This document shows, one piece after another, positions 9,046 to 17,412 of a DNA stretch of 64,000 nucleotides (position 1 is the stretch's first letter; every line of letters starts with the position of its first letter). The position numbers and the translations under genes are program-made. Under the pieces are notes generated by a model. The model did no database searches. It worked only from the letters and a program-made list of their open reading frames with translations, and had not been told where the DNA came from. This stretch comes from Blastopirellula sp. J2-11. Lineage in GTDB: Bacteria; Planctomycetota; Planctomycetia; Pirellulales; Pirellulaceae. The DNA lies in NCBI RefSeq assembly GCF_024584705.1, contig NZ_CP097384.1, positions 1,054,001 through 1,118,000 on the forward strand, written 5' to 3'.

Positions 9046-10362
9046 TTAGCTAGAAGTTGGCATGAGTCCCGTCAATGTGCCGGTGCTGCTGGAGAATCGA
9101 TCGGTTTCAACTCCCATTCGCTGCAGCATGCTGACGAAAAGATTGCAAAGCGGCGTATTGTCATCCTGACGAAACGCAAGGTGCTCGCCATGTTGAAATC
9201 CGCCGCCTGCCAGCAGAATCGGCAGGTTGGTATTGCTATGGATGTTGGCGTCTCCCATGTTGCTGCCAAACAGCACCATCGTACTGTCTAGCAAGCGACC
9301 AGCGCCGTCAGGTTGGGCGGCCAGGCTTTCCAGCAACTCGCCAAAGATTCTTAGTTGTTGCAGATCGACTTTTTCGAGCTGGGCGACCTTTTGCGGCGAC
9401 TGGCCATGGTGGCTCAGGTTGTGGTAGCCGTCGAGCGATTTTTCCTGATCAACAATCTCAAACACGCCGGTTGCAAACGCGTCGATCATAAGCGTTACGA
9501 TCCGGGTCGAATCGCTCTGTAACGCTAACTGCGCCATTGAAAGCATCAACTCCAGTTTCGAGAAGAACTGCGATTTGTCCAGGATGTCGACCGGCGGTTC
9601 ACGTTCGACGACAGGCTTTGGTAGTTGTTCCCAGTTGCCGGCGGCATGCAAACGTTCTTCCAACTGGCGAACCGAGGTGAAATATTGATCCAGTCGATGT
9701 TGGTCGTCAGTTCCCAGCCCACGTTGAAAATGACGCATGTCTTCTAACAAGACGTCCAAGATGCTGCTGCGTTGCTGCAGTTGATGTAGGCGAAGTTCGA
9801 CTTCGCTTTTGCTCCCTTGTACAAACATCTGTCGAAATAGAGCCGCGGGACTATCTTCGGCCGGCAGCAAGGCGCCGTCGCGCGACCACGACAAGCTGCG
9901 GTTCGCTTTGTCGATGTTGACGCCCAGGTTGAGCGTTGGGAAGCGCGTTTGTTGACCGAGCTGCTCGACCGCGAATTGATCGAGAGAAATCGAATTGCGA
10001 AAACCGCTGCGCGTCGGGTCTCGGGCTGCGGTAAGAAAGCAATTCTCGGTCGAATGGCCACCCACAACCGACGGATGGGACAACCCGCTGAATACGGTAA
10101 AGTCTTGGCGATGGTCGCCGATCACTTTTAAGTAGGGCGATAATTGGTAGTCAGCGCCGCTTTGTTGCGGAAAAAAGGGAGCAGGCAATACGCCTAGATT
10201 ATTCGAGATCAGCAACATCCGTTGCGGAGTTTCGCCCGCAGGAATCGAATCGCCATAGAGCGGGCGGAAACAGTCGAGCAGCGGCAAGCCGAGACAAACG
10301 CCTACGCCTTGTAAAAAGCGGCGTCGCTTGAAAGAGCGAGTGAGGAAGTGTGAGTTTGTCAT
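9046..10362 (-). CDS. DUF1552 secreted protein (Tat signal)
   Basis: A 438-residue protein of the DUF1552 family, found in planctomycetes, verrucomicrobia and related bacteria. The N terminus KRRRFLQGVGVCLGLPLLDC is a twin-arginine signal peptide, so it is exported folded. Family marks include LLISNNLGVLPAPFFP, HPSVVGGHSTENCFLTAARD and VLFGSNMGDANIHSNTNLPI near the C terminus. Its enzymatic role is unknown, though it resembles alkaline-phosphatase-like sulfatase-related DUF1501 proteins in context. It starts 3 bases after the stop of the DUF1592 gene, so the two form an operon, the usual arrangement for these two families. Confidence 0.9.
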   Translation of the reverse strand: MTNSHFLTRSFKRRRFLQGVGVCLGLPLLDCFRPLYGDSIPAGETPQRMLLISNNLGVLPAPFFPQQSGADYQLSPYLKVIGDHRQDFTVFSGLSHPSVVGGHSTENCFLTAARDPTRSGFRNSISLDQFAVEQLGQQTRFPTLNLGVNIDKANRSLSWSRDGALLPAEDSPAALFRQMFVQGSKSEVELRLHQLQQRSSILDVLLEDMRHFQRGLGTDDQHRLDQYFTSVRQLEERLHAAGNWEQLPKPVVEREPPVDILDKSQFFSKLELMLSMAQLALQSDSTRIVTLMIDAFATGVFEIVDQEKSLDGYHNLSHHGQSPQKVAQLEKVDLQQLRIFGELLESLAAQPDGAGRLLDSTMVLFGSNMGDANIHSNTNLPILLAGGGFQHGEHLAFRQDDNTPLCNLFVSMLQRMGVETDRFSSSTGTLTGLMPTSS

Positions 10363-10365
10363 CGT

Positions 10366-12918
10366 TTACGGAGTGCTTTCTACTTCAGTGAAAATCGGGC
10401 TGGCGACCCATTGATGCAGCAGGTCACGCGTGCGATAGCCATTGGCGGCACATTGATCAAGAATCGAATCGATCTCGGATCGATCCGAAAATCGAACCTC
10501 GGCGCCGGTCGCATAAAGCGTCCATTGGTGCAGCAAATTGCGAGCAAGTTGGCGAGGACTGGCCACTAGCAACGTTTTCAGTTCATGGACGTCTGCAAAT
10601 TGCTCTCCGCTGAGCAGCGTGCCCGCGGCGTCAACTTCGGCCGCAACACGGTATTTAAACGGATGACCGGCTCGATCAATACCTGTAATTTCAACCCCTT
10701 TCTCCAAGCTCCGATATCGATCGCGCCATGCTCCCATCACGTCGAAATTCTCCAGTGCAAAGCCAACCGGATCGAAACGTGCGTGACATGCGGCGCAAGA
10801 TTCTTCAGCCGCATGTTTCGCCAGCAGTTGCCGAACGGTGGAAGCTCCGCGGATATCAGGCTCGATTGCCGGTATCGATTTAGGAGGGGGCGGCGGAGGC
10901 TGTCCTAGCAACTTCTCCATGACCCAGACTCCTCGTTTGACCGGCGACGTGGTCGTTCCATCGGTGGTCAACTTTAAGACAGACGCTTGCGTGAGCAATC
11001 CGCCATAGGGACTCCACTCTGGCAAATCGACGCGGCGCATCGCCGAGCCGCTTTGTCGAGCCAATCCATAATGAGCGGCCAGCCGGTCGTTCAGGTAGGT
11101 GAAATCAGAATCAATGATCGTTGTAATCGGCAAGTTATCGCGAATCATGGCCGCGAAAAACGTTTGGGTCTCGCGCTCCATCGAATCGACCAGGTAGTCA
11201 TCTTTGCGATACTCGGGATAGAGTCGAATATCGGGCAAATCGCGGCGTAAATTGCTGAGGTTGAGCCATTGATCGGTAAAGTGGTTGACGAAGCGATCAA
11301 ATCGTCGGTCGAGGATCATGCGGTCAACTTCCGCTTGCAATTGTTCCGGATTAGCCAGTTCGCCGTCCGTCGCTTTTTGCAGCAGTCGCTCATCGGGACG
11401 CGAGTTCCAGAAGAAGTGCGAAAGACGCGAAGCAAGCGCCGTGGGGGCGTGTCGCGGATTGGTGAGATAGAGGAAATGACCAGAGCAGAGCAGCGCTTGA
11501 TATCCCTTCAGCATCGCATCTGCAAAGGGAACGCCTGCGTCGAGTTCGGCGTTGATCAGGCGGAGATAGGTGTCTGCGGCGTGATCCGAAAGGGGACCGC
11601 CCGCGACTTGTGCAGCGAACCGATGAAACAGAAGTCGCGCGTCTGTTTTCGGTTGTTGTGAAATGACCGACACCGGCAGCCGGCTAGTAGGCTCAGGCGG
11701 CCCAATCGCAAGGTCTCCGAAAAGTACGTGATGCGAAGCGGCTGGCCATTGGGGCGGAGAGAGCGGCCCGGCGACTTCCAGCCACTCGAAAGCGGCGCCG
11801 CGATGTCCATCCGCAGGCATCGGCGGAAAGTCATAAAAGAATCCGCCATCGGTACGGATAAACGGCACCGGCAAGCCGAGTAAGCTGTACTCGAAAGTCT
11901 CACCGGCTTTCAGCAGAATCGTGGTTTCAAACGTCTTCACTTCCGGCTGCAAGTCGATCCACCCGCCGGTCTCGCGAACATCGCCAGAAACGTCGGCGCC
12001 GGATGGTTGTCGCGCCCGAAAACTGATCGGCAGCGGATCATAAGCCGGAACAAGCCGAAATCCAGGCAACTGTCGCACCGCTCGCGCAGCAAAGCGAATC
12101 TGGTATTCGCCCTCGACCGGGGCGACAAACCCCCGCGGATATCCAAAGTAGGGCCATGTGGCCGAACGAAAGAGCGCTAGTTCAACAGGAGCTTCATCAA
12201 ACTCCTGCGGCGTCAACTCTTTCACGCGAGCGCTCGAAATCATTTTGCCGTTACGAGCGAAGAACATCGCTTCGCGTCCGCCGAAAGTCTCGCCGGACGG
12301 AAAGAGACGCGTGCCGGTCACGCGATGTCGTACTTGGAGAGGAGGCTCTACACCGCTGGCGACCGCTTGTTGGAGAGCCGCCTGCGCCGAGTCGAGATAG
12401 GCGTTCAACTGGACGCTCGACATATCGAGCGAATCGGCGACCTTCGTAAAACCATGCAATTGCCGATCCTCGGGCAGCCGAGCGGCCACATCGAGATGCG
12501 GAAGTTTCAAGAGATCGCGCAAATTGTCTTCGTACTCGGATCGTGACAGCCGACGCAACGAACTCCGACCTTGCTGCTGGATTTCCGCTTTTTCCGCTTT
12601 CCCGATCGATTGCTGCAGCGCCGTCAAAATCGCCTTGCGATCCTCTTCGGATAGATCATCGCGATCCGGCGGCATTTCGCCGGCTGCGATTCGATCGTGA
12701 ATCTGCGTCCAGCGGCGACGTACCTTCGCGTCCTGCAAATCCCAAGGAAGTTTCGCCAGCACGAGATCTCCTTCGGCGGAGAATTCGTCATGACAGTCGT
12801 AGCACGTTTGCTGCAAAATCTGATGGACAACGGCCACCGGTTCCGCCGCCGACACGGGGCAAACCGCGATCGCCAGCAGGGCGGTGAATGTTATCAAGAC
12901 TGGATTTCGCTGCGACAT
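10366..12918 (-). CDS. DUF1592 'planctomycete cytochrome' protein
   Basis: An 850-residue exported protein with the standard domain series DUF1587 (about 105-165, LRRLSRSEYEDNLRDLL), DUF1595 (about 440-500), DUF1592 (about 505-630, LASRLSHFFWNSRPDERLL), DUF1588 (about 650-755) and DUF1585 (about 775-845). A signal peptide spans residues 1-25. Two haem-type motifs are present: CYDCH at 39-43 in the N-terminal planctomycete cytochrome c domain, and CAACHARFDPVGFALENFD inside DUF1588. The family is thought to act in the periplasm in oxidative breakdown of complex substrates, but no substrate is established. It is the first gene of the pair with DUF1552. Confidence 0.9.
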   Translation of the reverse strand: MSQRNPVLITFTALLAIAVCPVSAAEPVAVVHQILQQTCYDCHDEFSAEGDLVLAKLPWDLQDAKVRRRWTQIHDRIAAGEMPPDRDDLSEEDRKAILTALQQSIGKAEKAEIQQQGRSSLRRLSRSEYEDNLRDLLKLPHLDVAARLPEDRQLHGFTKVADSLDMSSVQLNAYLDSAQAALQQAVASGVEPPLQVRHRVTGTRLFPSGETFGGREAMFFARNGKMISSARVKELTPQEFDEAPVELALFRSATWPYFGYPRGFVAPVEGEYQIRFAARAVRQLPGFRLVPAYDPLPISFRARQPSGADVSGDVRETGGWIDLQPEVKTFETTILLKAGETFEYSLLGLPVPFIRTDGGFFYDFPPMPADGHRGAAFEWLEVAGPLSPPQWPAASHHVLFGDLAIGPPEPTSRLPVSVISQQPKTDARLLFHRFAAQVAGGPLSDHAADTYLRLINAELDAGVPFADAMLKGYQALLCSGHFLYLTNPRHAPTALASRLSHFFWNSRPDERLLQKATDGELANPEQLQAEVDRMILDRRFDRFVNHFTDQWLNLSNLRRDLPDIRLYPEYRKDDYLVDSMERETQTFFAAMIRDNLPITTIIDSDFTYLNDRLAAHYGLARQSGSAMRRVDLPEWSPYGGLLTQASVLKLTTDGTTTSPVKRGVWVMEKLLGQPPPPPPKSIPAIEPDIRGASTVRQLLAKHAAEESCAACHARFDPVGFALENFDVMGAWRDRYRSLEKGVEITGIDRAGHPFKYRVAAEVDAAGTLLSGEQFADVHELKTLLVASPRQLARNLLHQWTLYATGAEVRFSDRSEIDSILDQCAANGYRTRDLLHQWVASPIFTEVESTP

Positions 12919-12949
12919 CTCAACATCCGGTTTGTTGGTTGATTTGAAT

Positions 12950-13280
12950 TGCGCCTTGCGCTCTTTCCCTGGTTGGCCGCGATAGCTCCGCTATCGGGGC
13001 GGCGCAGCCGTAAGAGGCATTGGTTCTCTGTAAGCAGTTCAGGGGCTTTTCGCCATTTCCAACGGTATAGCGCGACCACCGAAGTTCGTCCGACCGCGGC
13101 TCGATGCCTCTTACCGACTTCGTCGGCCCCGATAGCGGAGCTATCCAGGCCAACCGGAATCCGTTCGGCCAAATAACGCAACCTCAAAATGCGCAAGCGA
13201 GGGAAAATCGCTCGGCTATTCCAAGGTGGATCGAAGTCGCCAACCGCATTTCCCTCGCTTGCGCAGCGGGCTACGAAGAG
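12950..13280 (-). repeat. MITE-like intergenic repeat, copy A (left end degraded)
   Basis: About 330 bases that match, in reverse complement, the element at 22255-22610. Shared marks are GATAGCTCCGCTATCGGGGC near 12980, GATAGCGGAGCTATC near 13128, the CCGGAATCCGTTCGGCC block near 13160, and the end AGCGGGCTACGAAGAG (13265-13280). Inside it the arms GCGCAAGCGAGGGAAA (13190-13205) and its inverse (13248-13263) make a hairpin. The left terminal repeat is lost. Short frames inside it translate alike in both copies but look like repeat translations, not genes. Confidence 0.8.
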
Positions 13281-13331
13281 GAATAGGCGCCGATGACTTC
13301 CAATATCGCAACTTCAAAACGCGCTTACTTA

Positions 13332-13754
13332 TCATTTGCTAGACAACGCAAAATCGGATTCGCCGCCATCCCGTTGAAACAGCACCGTCAACGTCGACTT
13401 CCGATTGTATTTCGCGGGGATCAAATTGACATATTCTTCGTCCGTTCCATTGCCCAACGAGTCTTGCGTTGTTTTGCCGGTCGGATGCGTCGAATCGATT
13501 TCGACCTTGTATTCTCCAGGTACCGGACCTTTCTGCGAATCAATTTTGTATTTGCCGGCGTCGATAGTCGTGCCGACCGCTTGGCCTTGGTAAAGCGGAA
13601 TGAAAGTGATCGCTCCCGTTTGCAGCGGCGCTCCATCAAGGGTAACGCTCCCTTGGACTTCTAGTCGGTCGCTAGGCGGCGCCGTACTGCAACCGGTGCT
13701 GATCACCCCTGCAAACAGTAATAGGCCGCCGAAGAAGAGTAGAGATTTAGACAT
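13332..13754 (-). CDS. Small lipoprotein, carboxypeptidase-regulatory-like fold
   Basis: A 140-residue lipoprotein: MSKSLLFFGGLLLFAGVIST followed by the lipobox cysteine in STGCS. The rest, beginning LEVQGSVTLDGAPLQTGAIT, is one beta-sandwich of the carboxypeptidase regulatory/transthyretin-like type (G-V-DG-PL--G-ITF, then GEYKVEI). Such proteins are a planctomycete hallmark and are usually found downstream of a DUF1559 gene, as here (152 bases after it). The ATG at 13754 is chosen because GGGGAAAGAA precedes it and it gives a clean lipoprotein signal. The function is unknown. Confidence 0.85.
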   Translation of the reverse strand: MSKSLLFFGGLLLFAGVISTGCSTAPPSDRLEVQGSVTLDGAPLQTGAITFIPLYQGQAVGTTIDAGKYKIDSQKGPVPGEYKVEIDSTHPTGKTTQDSLGNGTDEEYVNLIPAKYNRKSTLTVLFQRDGGESDFALSSK

Positions 13755-13906
13755 CGCAGGTTCTTTCCCCTCGATCTGATTGTGTACGTGCCGAGACGCT
13801 GCGGGCACTAGTTGCACCGCAGTTGCGTTTGCTGGATTGGACGGCTGCTGAACAGGTTCGCTTGGCCATCGAAACGGCCGAGAGCGAACCGTTGGGGAAG
13901 CAAGTC

Positions 13907-14830
13907 TTAAAGCTCACTCACCACTTCGCCGCCAGCCATACTGCTTAGGCTTTGCCAAGTGGTGAGTTGGAGCGTTTCAGAAATAAATCGAACCGAACCG
14001 TCACAAAGGCTGACTTGCACGCCGCCAGGGTGCATGCTGCGCGAGGCGACGCTGGCGTTCAGCTTGGCTGGAGCCGTCGTCCCCAATCCAGTGCACGGCA
14101 AGCGACCTGGTTCATTGATGCACAGATCGGTAAGATCATTCGCGCCGCTATTGGGACCAACCCGCGTCATTAGGCAGTAGGCGTCTGGTTCATCGTTCCA
14201 GATCCAGGCGCGATACTCTTTGGCTTCGCTCACCGGCTTCAGCATTTCCATCATCGCCAACGTGTTTGTTGTGCCGTCGGTGATGTCGCGGAAATTGGCG
14301 CCAAAGAGATTATTGAATGGAGATTTCTCTCCTTGATCAATGAACGTGTTTCGCCCCCAGTTCAGACCATAATTGCCTTTGATGCTGGCGCCAGGATCGC
14401 CCCACAATGCGGCCGTGTCGAGAATGACGGCGTCGCGATCGCTGGGACATTGCCAGGCCGGCACCGGCGTCGTGCGCACCGTCTTGTGATCCGCTCCCCC
14501 TTCATGCCAACTGGTGTTGTGATCATACAGATCGTAAGCGGCGCCCTGTTCGATGAAGGGATACAAATGAATGCAGAAGGGCGTTCGCTTCGTATCTGTC
14601 GTGCCGGGGAGGGGATCTCGATAGATCATGCCGGGGGGAAACTTGAGATGCGTGTCATGGTAGTTGTGCAATCCCAAGACGAGCTGTTTCAGATTGTTCG
14701 TGCAAGACATGCGACGAGCCGCTTCCCGCGCTTGTTGCACTGCAGGCAATAACAACGCAATCAATACGCCGATGATCGCGATCACCACCAGCAATTCGAC
14801 CAATGTAAATCCTGATTTTTTGCGAACCAT
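13907..14830 (-). CDS. DUF1559 protein with type II pseudopilin N terminus
   Basis: A 307-residue planctomycete DUF1559 protein. It starts with the prepilin signature GFTLVELLVVIAIIGVLIAL, so it should be cleaved by a prepilin peptidase before the F and methylated, then anchored by the N-terminal helix. The rest has the family pattern: AREAARRMSCTNNLKQLVL, LHNYHDTHLKFPPG, DITDGTTNTLAMMEM and the C-terminal MHPGGVQVSLCDGSVRFISE. Members occur in tens to hundreds of copies per planctomycete genome and their role (surface or secretion pseudopili) is not settled. The downstream lipoprotein is probably cotranscribed. Confidence 0.93.
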   Translation of the reverse strand: MVRKKSGFTLVELLVVIAIIGVLIALLLPAVQQAREAARRMSCTNNLKQLVLGLHNYHDTHLKFPPGMIYRDPLPGTTDTKRTPFCIHLYPFIEQGAAYDLYDHNTSWHEGGADHKTVRTTPVPAWQCPSDRDAVILDTAALWGDPGASIKGNYGLNWGRNTFIDQGEKSPFNNLFGANFRDITDGTTNTLAMMEMLKPVSEAKEYRAWIWNDEPDAYCLMTRVGPNSGANDLTDLCINEPGRLPCTGLGTTAPAKLNASVASRSMHPGGVQVSLCDGSVRFISETLQLTTWQSLSSMAGGEVVSEL

Positions 14831-14973
14831 GGTTCGTCTCCGCTACGAAAAGAAAGGGGATAAAAAAGAGATTGGAAAAGAGATTTGCTGTTCAGAATAG
14901 ATCGTCGAGTCTTAGACGCTCGAGTCGCCGGAAAGATCGTTCTAGGCCTCCTCGGGCAGGATGACAACGCAAA

Positions 14974-15669
14974 CTAGTTCATGGTGCGATCGGGTGAGAA
15001 AATTCCCTCGACCACGCGTTCACAGGTCGCTTCGATATGGAGCGCCATTTTTTGGCCGGCCGCCTTTTTATCGCGTTGCAGCAGCGGCTCAAAAAAGGTC
15101 AAGTGTTCCGACAAGACTGGATCGAGATATTTGTCTTGATGCCGGAGTAACAACCTCATCATGTGGACGAGTCGGTTGTACCGATTGATCTCGGTCGCCA
15201 GCCGTTTGACGCCAGCCGCTTCCTCAATGGCTTTGTGCGTCATGCGATCCAGTTCCAGGCAGCGAATCCCCCAATCCTTGTCGCGATAGGCGGATTGCAG
15301 CGCGATGGTGTCTTGCTGAATCTGCTCAAGCGGCTTCAAGTCGGCGCAGTCGCAGGCACATCGCACCGCTTCGACTTCCAGCAAACGGCGGATGTGGTAG
15401 ATCTCGCGAACTTCTTTGACGCCAAACGGAGAAACGGTAGCTCCCCGATTCGGCGCCATCTCGATCACGCCTAGTCCAACCAACTCGACAAACGCCTCGC
15501 GCACCGGCGTGCTGCTCACGCCAAACTGAGCGGCGATATGCTGCACTTTCAGTCGCGCGCCAGGGGGGAACTCTCCCTGAAAGATCGCCAGCAAAATCTG
15601 CGTGAAGATATCCATACGAAGGGAACCAGAGATAAGCCCTGTTTCTTGCCGGGAATGAATCGTAGCCAT
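14974..15669 (-). CDS. GntR/FadR-family (FCD) transcriptional regulator
   Basis: A 231-residue regulator with an N-terminal winged helix (about residues 15-75: GEFPPGARLKVQHIAAQFGV, then STPVREAFVELVGLGVIEM) and a C-terminal all-helical FCD ligand domain (about 90-215) with HIRRLLEVEA, a D-x3-H pair (DRMTHKAI) and a later histidine in SEHLTFFEPLL, which usually bind a metal and an organic acid. The ligand is unknown. The ATG at 15669 is preferred to 15756 because the perfect palindrome at 15729-15747 lies between them, in the expected position of an autoregulatory operator, and the extra 29 residues do not look like the family. Confidence 0.88.
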   Translation of the reverse strand: MATIHSRQETGLISGSLRMDIFTQILLAIFQGEFPPGARLKVQHIAAQFGVSSTPVREAFVELVGLGVIEMAPNRGATVSPFGVKEVREIYHIRRLLEVEAVRCACDCADLKPLEQIQQDTIALQSAYRDKDWGIRCLELDRMTHKAIEEAAGVKRLATEINRYNRLVHMMRLLLRHQDKYLDPVLSEHLTFFEPLLQRDKKAAGQKMALHIEATCERVVEGIFSPDRTMN

Positions 15670-15728
15670 TGGGCGAAGACTCCAGTTGGGAACGGACAAA
15701 ATGCCCAAGTCGCACATCAATATTGTGC

Positions 15729-15747
15729 ATTGTGCATAATGCACAAT
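15729..15747. promoter_or_regulatory. Operator palindrome of the GntR regulator
   Basis: ATTGTGCAT-A-ATGCACAAT is a perfect 9-base inverted repeat around one central A, 60 bases upstream of the regulator's ATG. The left half-site is repeated once more just before it (TATTGTGCAT at 15721-15730). Size and symmetry fit a FadR-type dimer site. Assignment to the adjacent gene is inference. Confidence 0.7.
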
Positions 15748-15931
15748 CTGAGTCAATCAAAAAAGCTGATTTTTCTTTCACCGCTGGCAGCGAGGATGAA
15801 TTCACCTAGTCGGGGTGGCTATTTGGGCTCGCGACGGCGCAGCAAGACGCGATCAGCCTGCTAGGAAAGAATCAGCCGTTCACGCACTGGACGCATGAGC
15901 AGTTCACGTCGGAGTCTGTTCGCGCCGCGAG

Positions 15932-16786
15932 TTAGAAGCGAACGCCACCGCCGACATTGCTAAAGAAGTTTGGCGATTGATCGTTCAAGCCCCAGCCGAC
16001 GCGGACGCCGACTTCCAGATTGGGCGTGACCAGATAATGCAGCCCCGGGCTGAAGAAGTGCTGCACGCTCTCGGCTTCGCGTCCGTCAGTGAAGATCCCG
16101 AAATATTCGGCGTGCGCCTTCCAGCGTTCGCCCACGGGGACCTTTAATACGGTGGACGGCGCCCAGGCGTTGAAATGATCTTCTTCCAGACTGCTAGTGC
16201 TGTAGCGAAGCGCTGAGTCCCATTCCCACCCGTCCCAAAACTGCCAACCACTTACGTACGAGGTCGAGAAGCTGCTGTCGTTCGCTTCGCCGCTGGTCGG
16301 CGTGTAGCCTTGCATAATAAGGGAGCTGCGCGGAGTCCAGCCGCACTGTTCTGTCAGCAAGAACTTGCCGCCATACAGCAGGCTACTTTCGCGCTCGATC
16401 CCTGCTTCTTCTTCGTCATTGTCTGGAACATTGCCCGAAACCGGATTGCCGGCGCCCCCGATTTCGTAGTTCCAACCCAACCGCAATTCGATCGTATCGC
16501 TGAGTCCAATGCGGGCAACCAACTCCGGAAAACTGTGCGTCTCCGGCACGCCGCGGTTGTCAATAAAAGTGTAAGCCGATTCAATCACCGTCTGGTGATA
16601 ACCCACCACCGAAGTCGCTGGCGTAAACGAGTCTCGATCCGTCTCAATCTCGTCCTCTTCCTCTCCTTCGTCGCGGCGAGAGAAAGCTCGCTCCGCAACG
16701 CTCTGCAGAGGAAGTTGGGCAACAGCGACCGCGGGATCGCCAGCGACGCCAAGCACACAGAGAAACAGAAAGGTCCGCGTCATCAT
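15932..16786 (-). CDS. Putative outer-membrane beta-barrel (transporter/MetA-pathway type)
   Basis: A 284-residue exported protein: signal peptide 1-23 (ending AVAVAQ), an acidic stretch (DEGEEEDEIETDRDSFTPAT) and then alternating amphipathic strands ending in GGGVRF with a C-terminal Phe, typical of outer-membrane barrels. The order ETDRDSFTPAT, ELRLGWNYEIGG, PGLHYLVTPNLEVGVRVGWG fits the phenol_MetA_deg-type transporter family (PF13557), whose substrates are mostly unknown. The two starts (MMTR) cannot be told apart. It is not clearly linked to its neighbours. Confidence 0.75.
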   Translation of the reverse strand: MMTRTFLFLCVLGVAGDPAVAVAQLPLQSVAERAFSRRDEGEEEDEIETDRDSFTPATSVVGYHQTVIESAYTFIDNRGVPETHSFPELVARIGLSDTIELRLGWNYEIGGAGNPVSGNVPDNDEEEAGIERESSLLYGGKFLLTEQCGWTPRSSLIMQGYTPTSGEANDSSFSTSYVSGWQFWDGWEWDSALRYSTSSLEEDHFNAWAPSTVLKVPVGERWKAHAEYFGIFTDGREAESVQHFFSPGLHYLVTPNLEVGVRVGWGLNDQSPNFFSNVGGGVRF

Positions 16787-16972
16787 CCACAGCCTGGGTC
16801 AAAACTACTATGCCGACAGAAGGCTCTCGTCTGTTGTTCGGCCTTCTGTGCGCGGCGACGTGAACCAGGCCGGCGGCGCCAGCATAACTGGCATGACCCG
16901 GCAAACGGCTGCTAGCACCGGAAGTCTGCTGCTATTTTGTCCGGTGTGCGGTCCGTTTCGGTAGGCGCATAA

Positions 16973-17006
16973 AAAAACGCTGAGAGTTTTTGCTCTCAGC
17001 GTTTTT
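16973..17006 (-). terminator. Terminator downstream of tRNA-Asp
   Basis: Perfect 14-base arms AAAAACGCTGAGAG (16973-16986) and its inverse (16993-17006) with a 6-base loop. For the minus-strand tRNA at 17039-17112 it lies 32 bases downstream and ends in five T. Confidence 0.85.
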
Positions 17007-17038
17007 CATACTGCGTGCGTGCGACAAGTCGCAGCAAG

Positions 17039-17112
17039 CGAGGCCGACGGGGATCGAACCCGCAACCTCCGGATCGACAGTCCGGGACTCTAACCAATTG
17101 AGCTACGGCCCC
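17039..17112 (-). tRNA. tRNA-Asp (GTC)
   Basis: On the minus strand a 74-base cloverleaf begins GGGGCCGTAGCTCAATTGG. The acceptor stem pairs GGGGCCG with CGGCCTC, the anticodon stem pairs CCGGA with TCCGG around loop CTGTCGA (anticodon GTC), and the T arm is GCGGGTTCGATCCCCGT. The discriminator base is G73, as expected for Asp. The CCA end is not encoded. A terminator follows. Confidence 0.95.
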
Positions 17113-17412
17113 AATTTCTTGGGTTTCCTCGTGATTTCGCCGTTACAGGAAACCTGAACAGCGGGTGAACCAATTTTACCTGGGCTCCAGGCGATCACTG
17201 ATCCTCACTGGGAAGTTTTCAAGTATAGCTTCGACTCTCTGCCGGGCAAGGGGCCCTGTAGAGCTTTTTAAACCTACTTGAGCGCCAAGCGAAGGCCCAG
17301 CGCAATCGCCTATCTTCCACGAAGCCGCCGCGGAGTCAAGAGGCCGCACAACAGGACTCTCGCTGGTCCGAATGGTTCGGTGGAGAGGGCCAAAATGGTG
17401 GAGGATGGGTCA

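Noticed and set aside
12894-13286. Short frames inside the repeat (for example 12894-13196 and 13104-13286)
   Set aside because: The translation resembles that of copy B because the DNA is repeated, and the frames have no ribosome sites; not genes.
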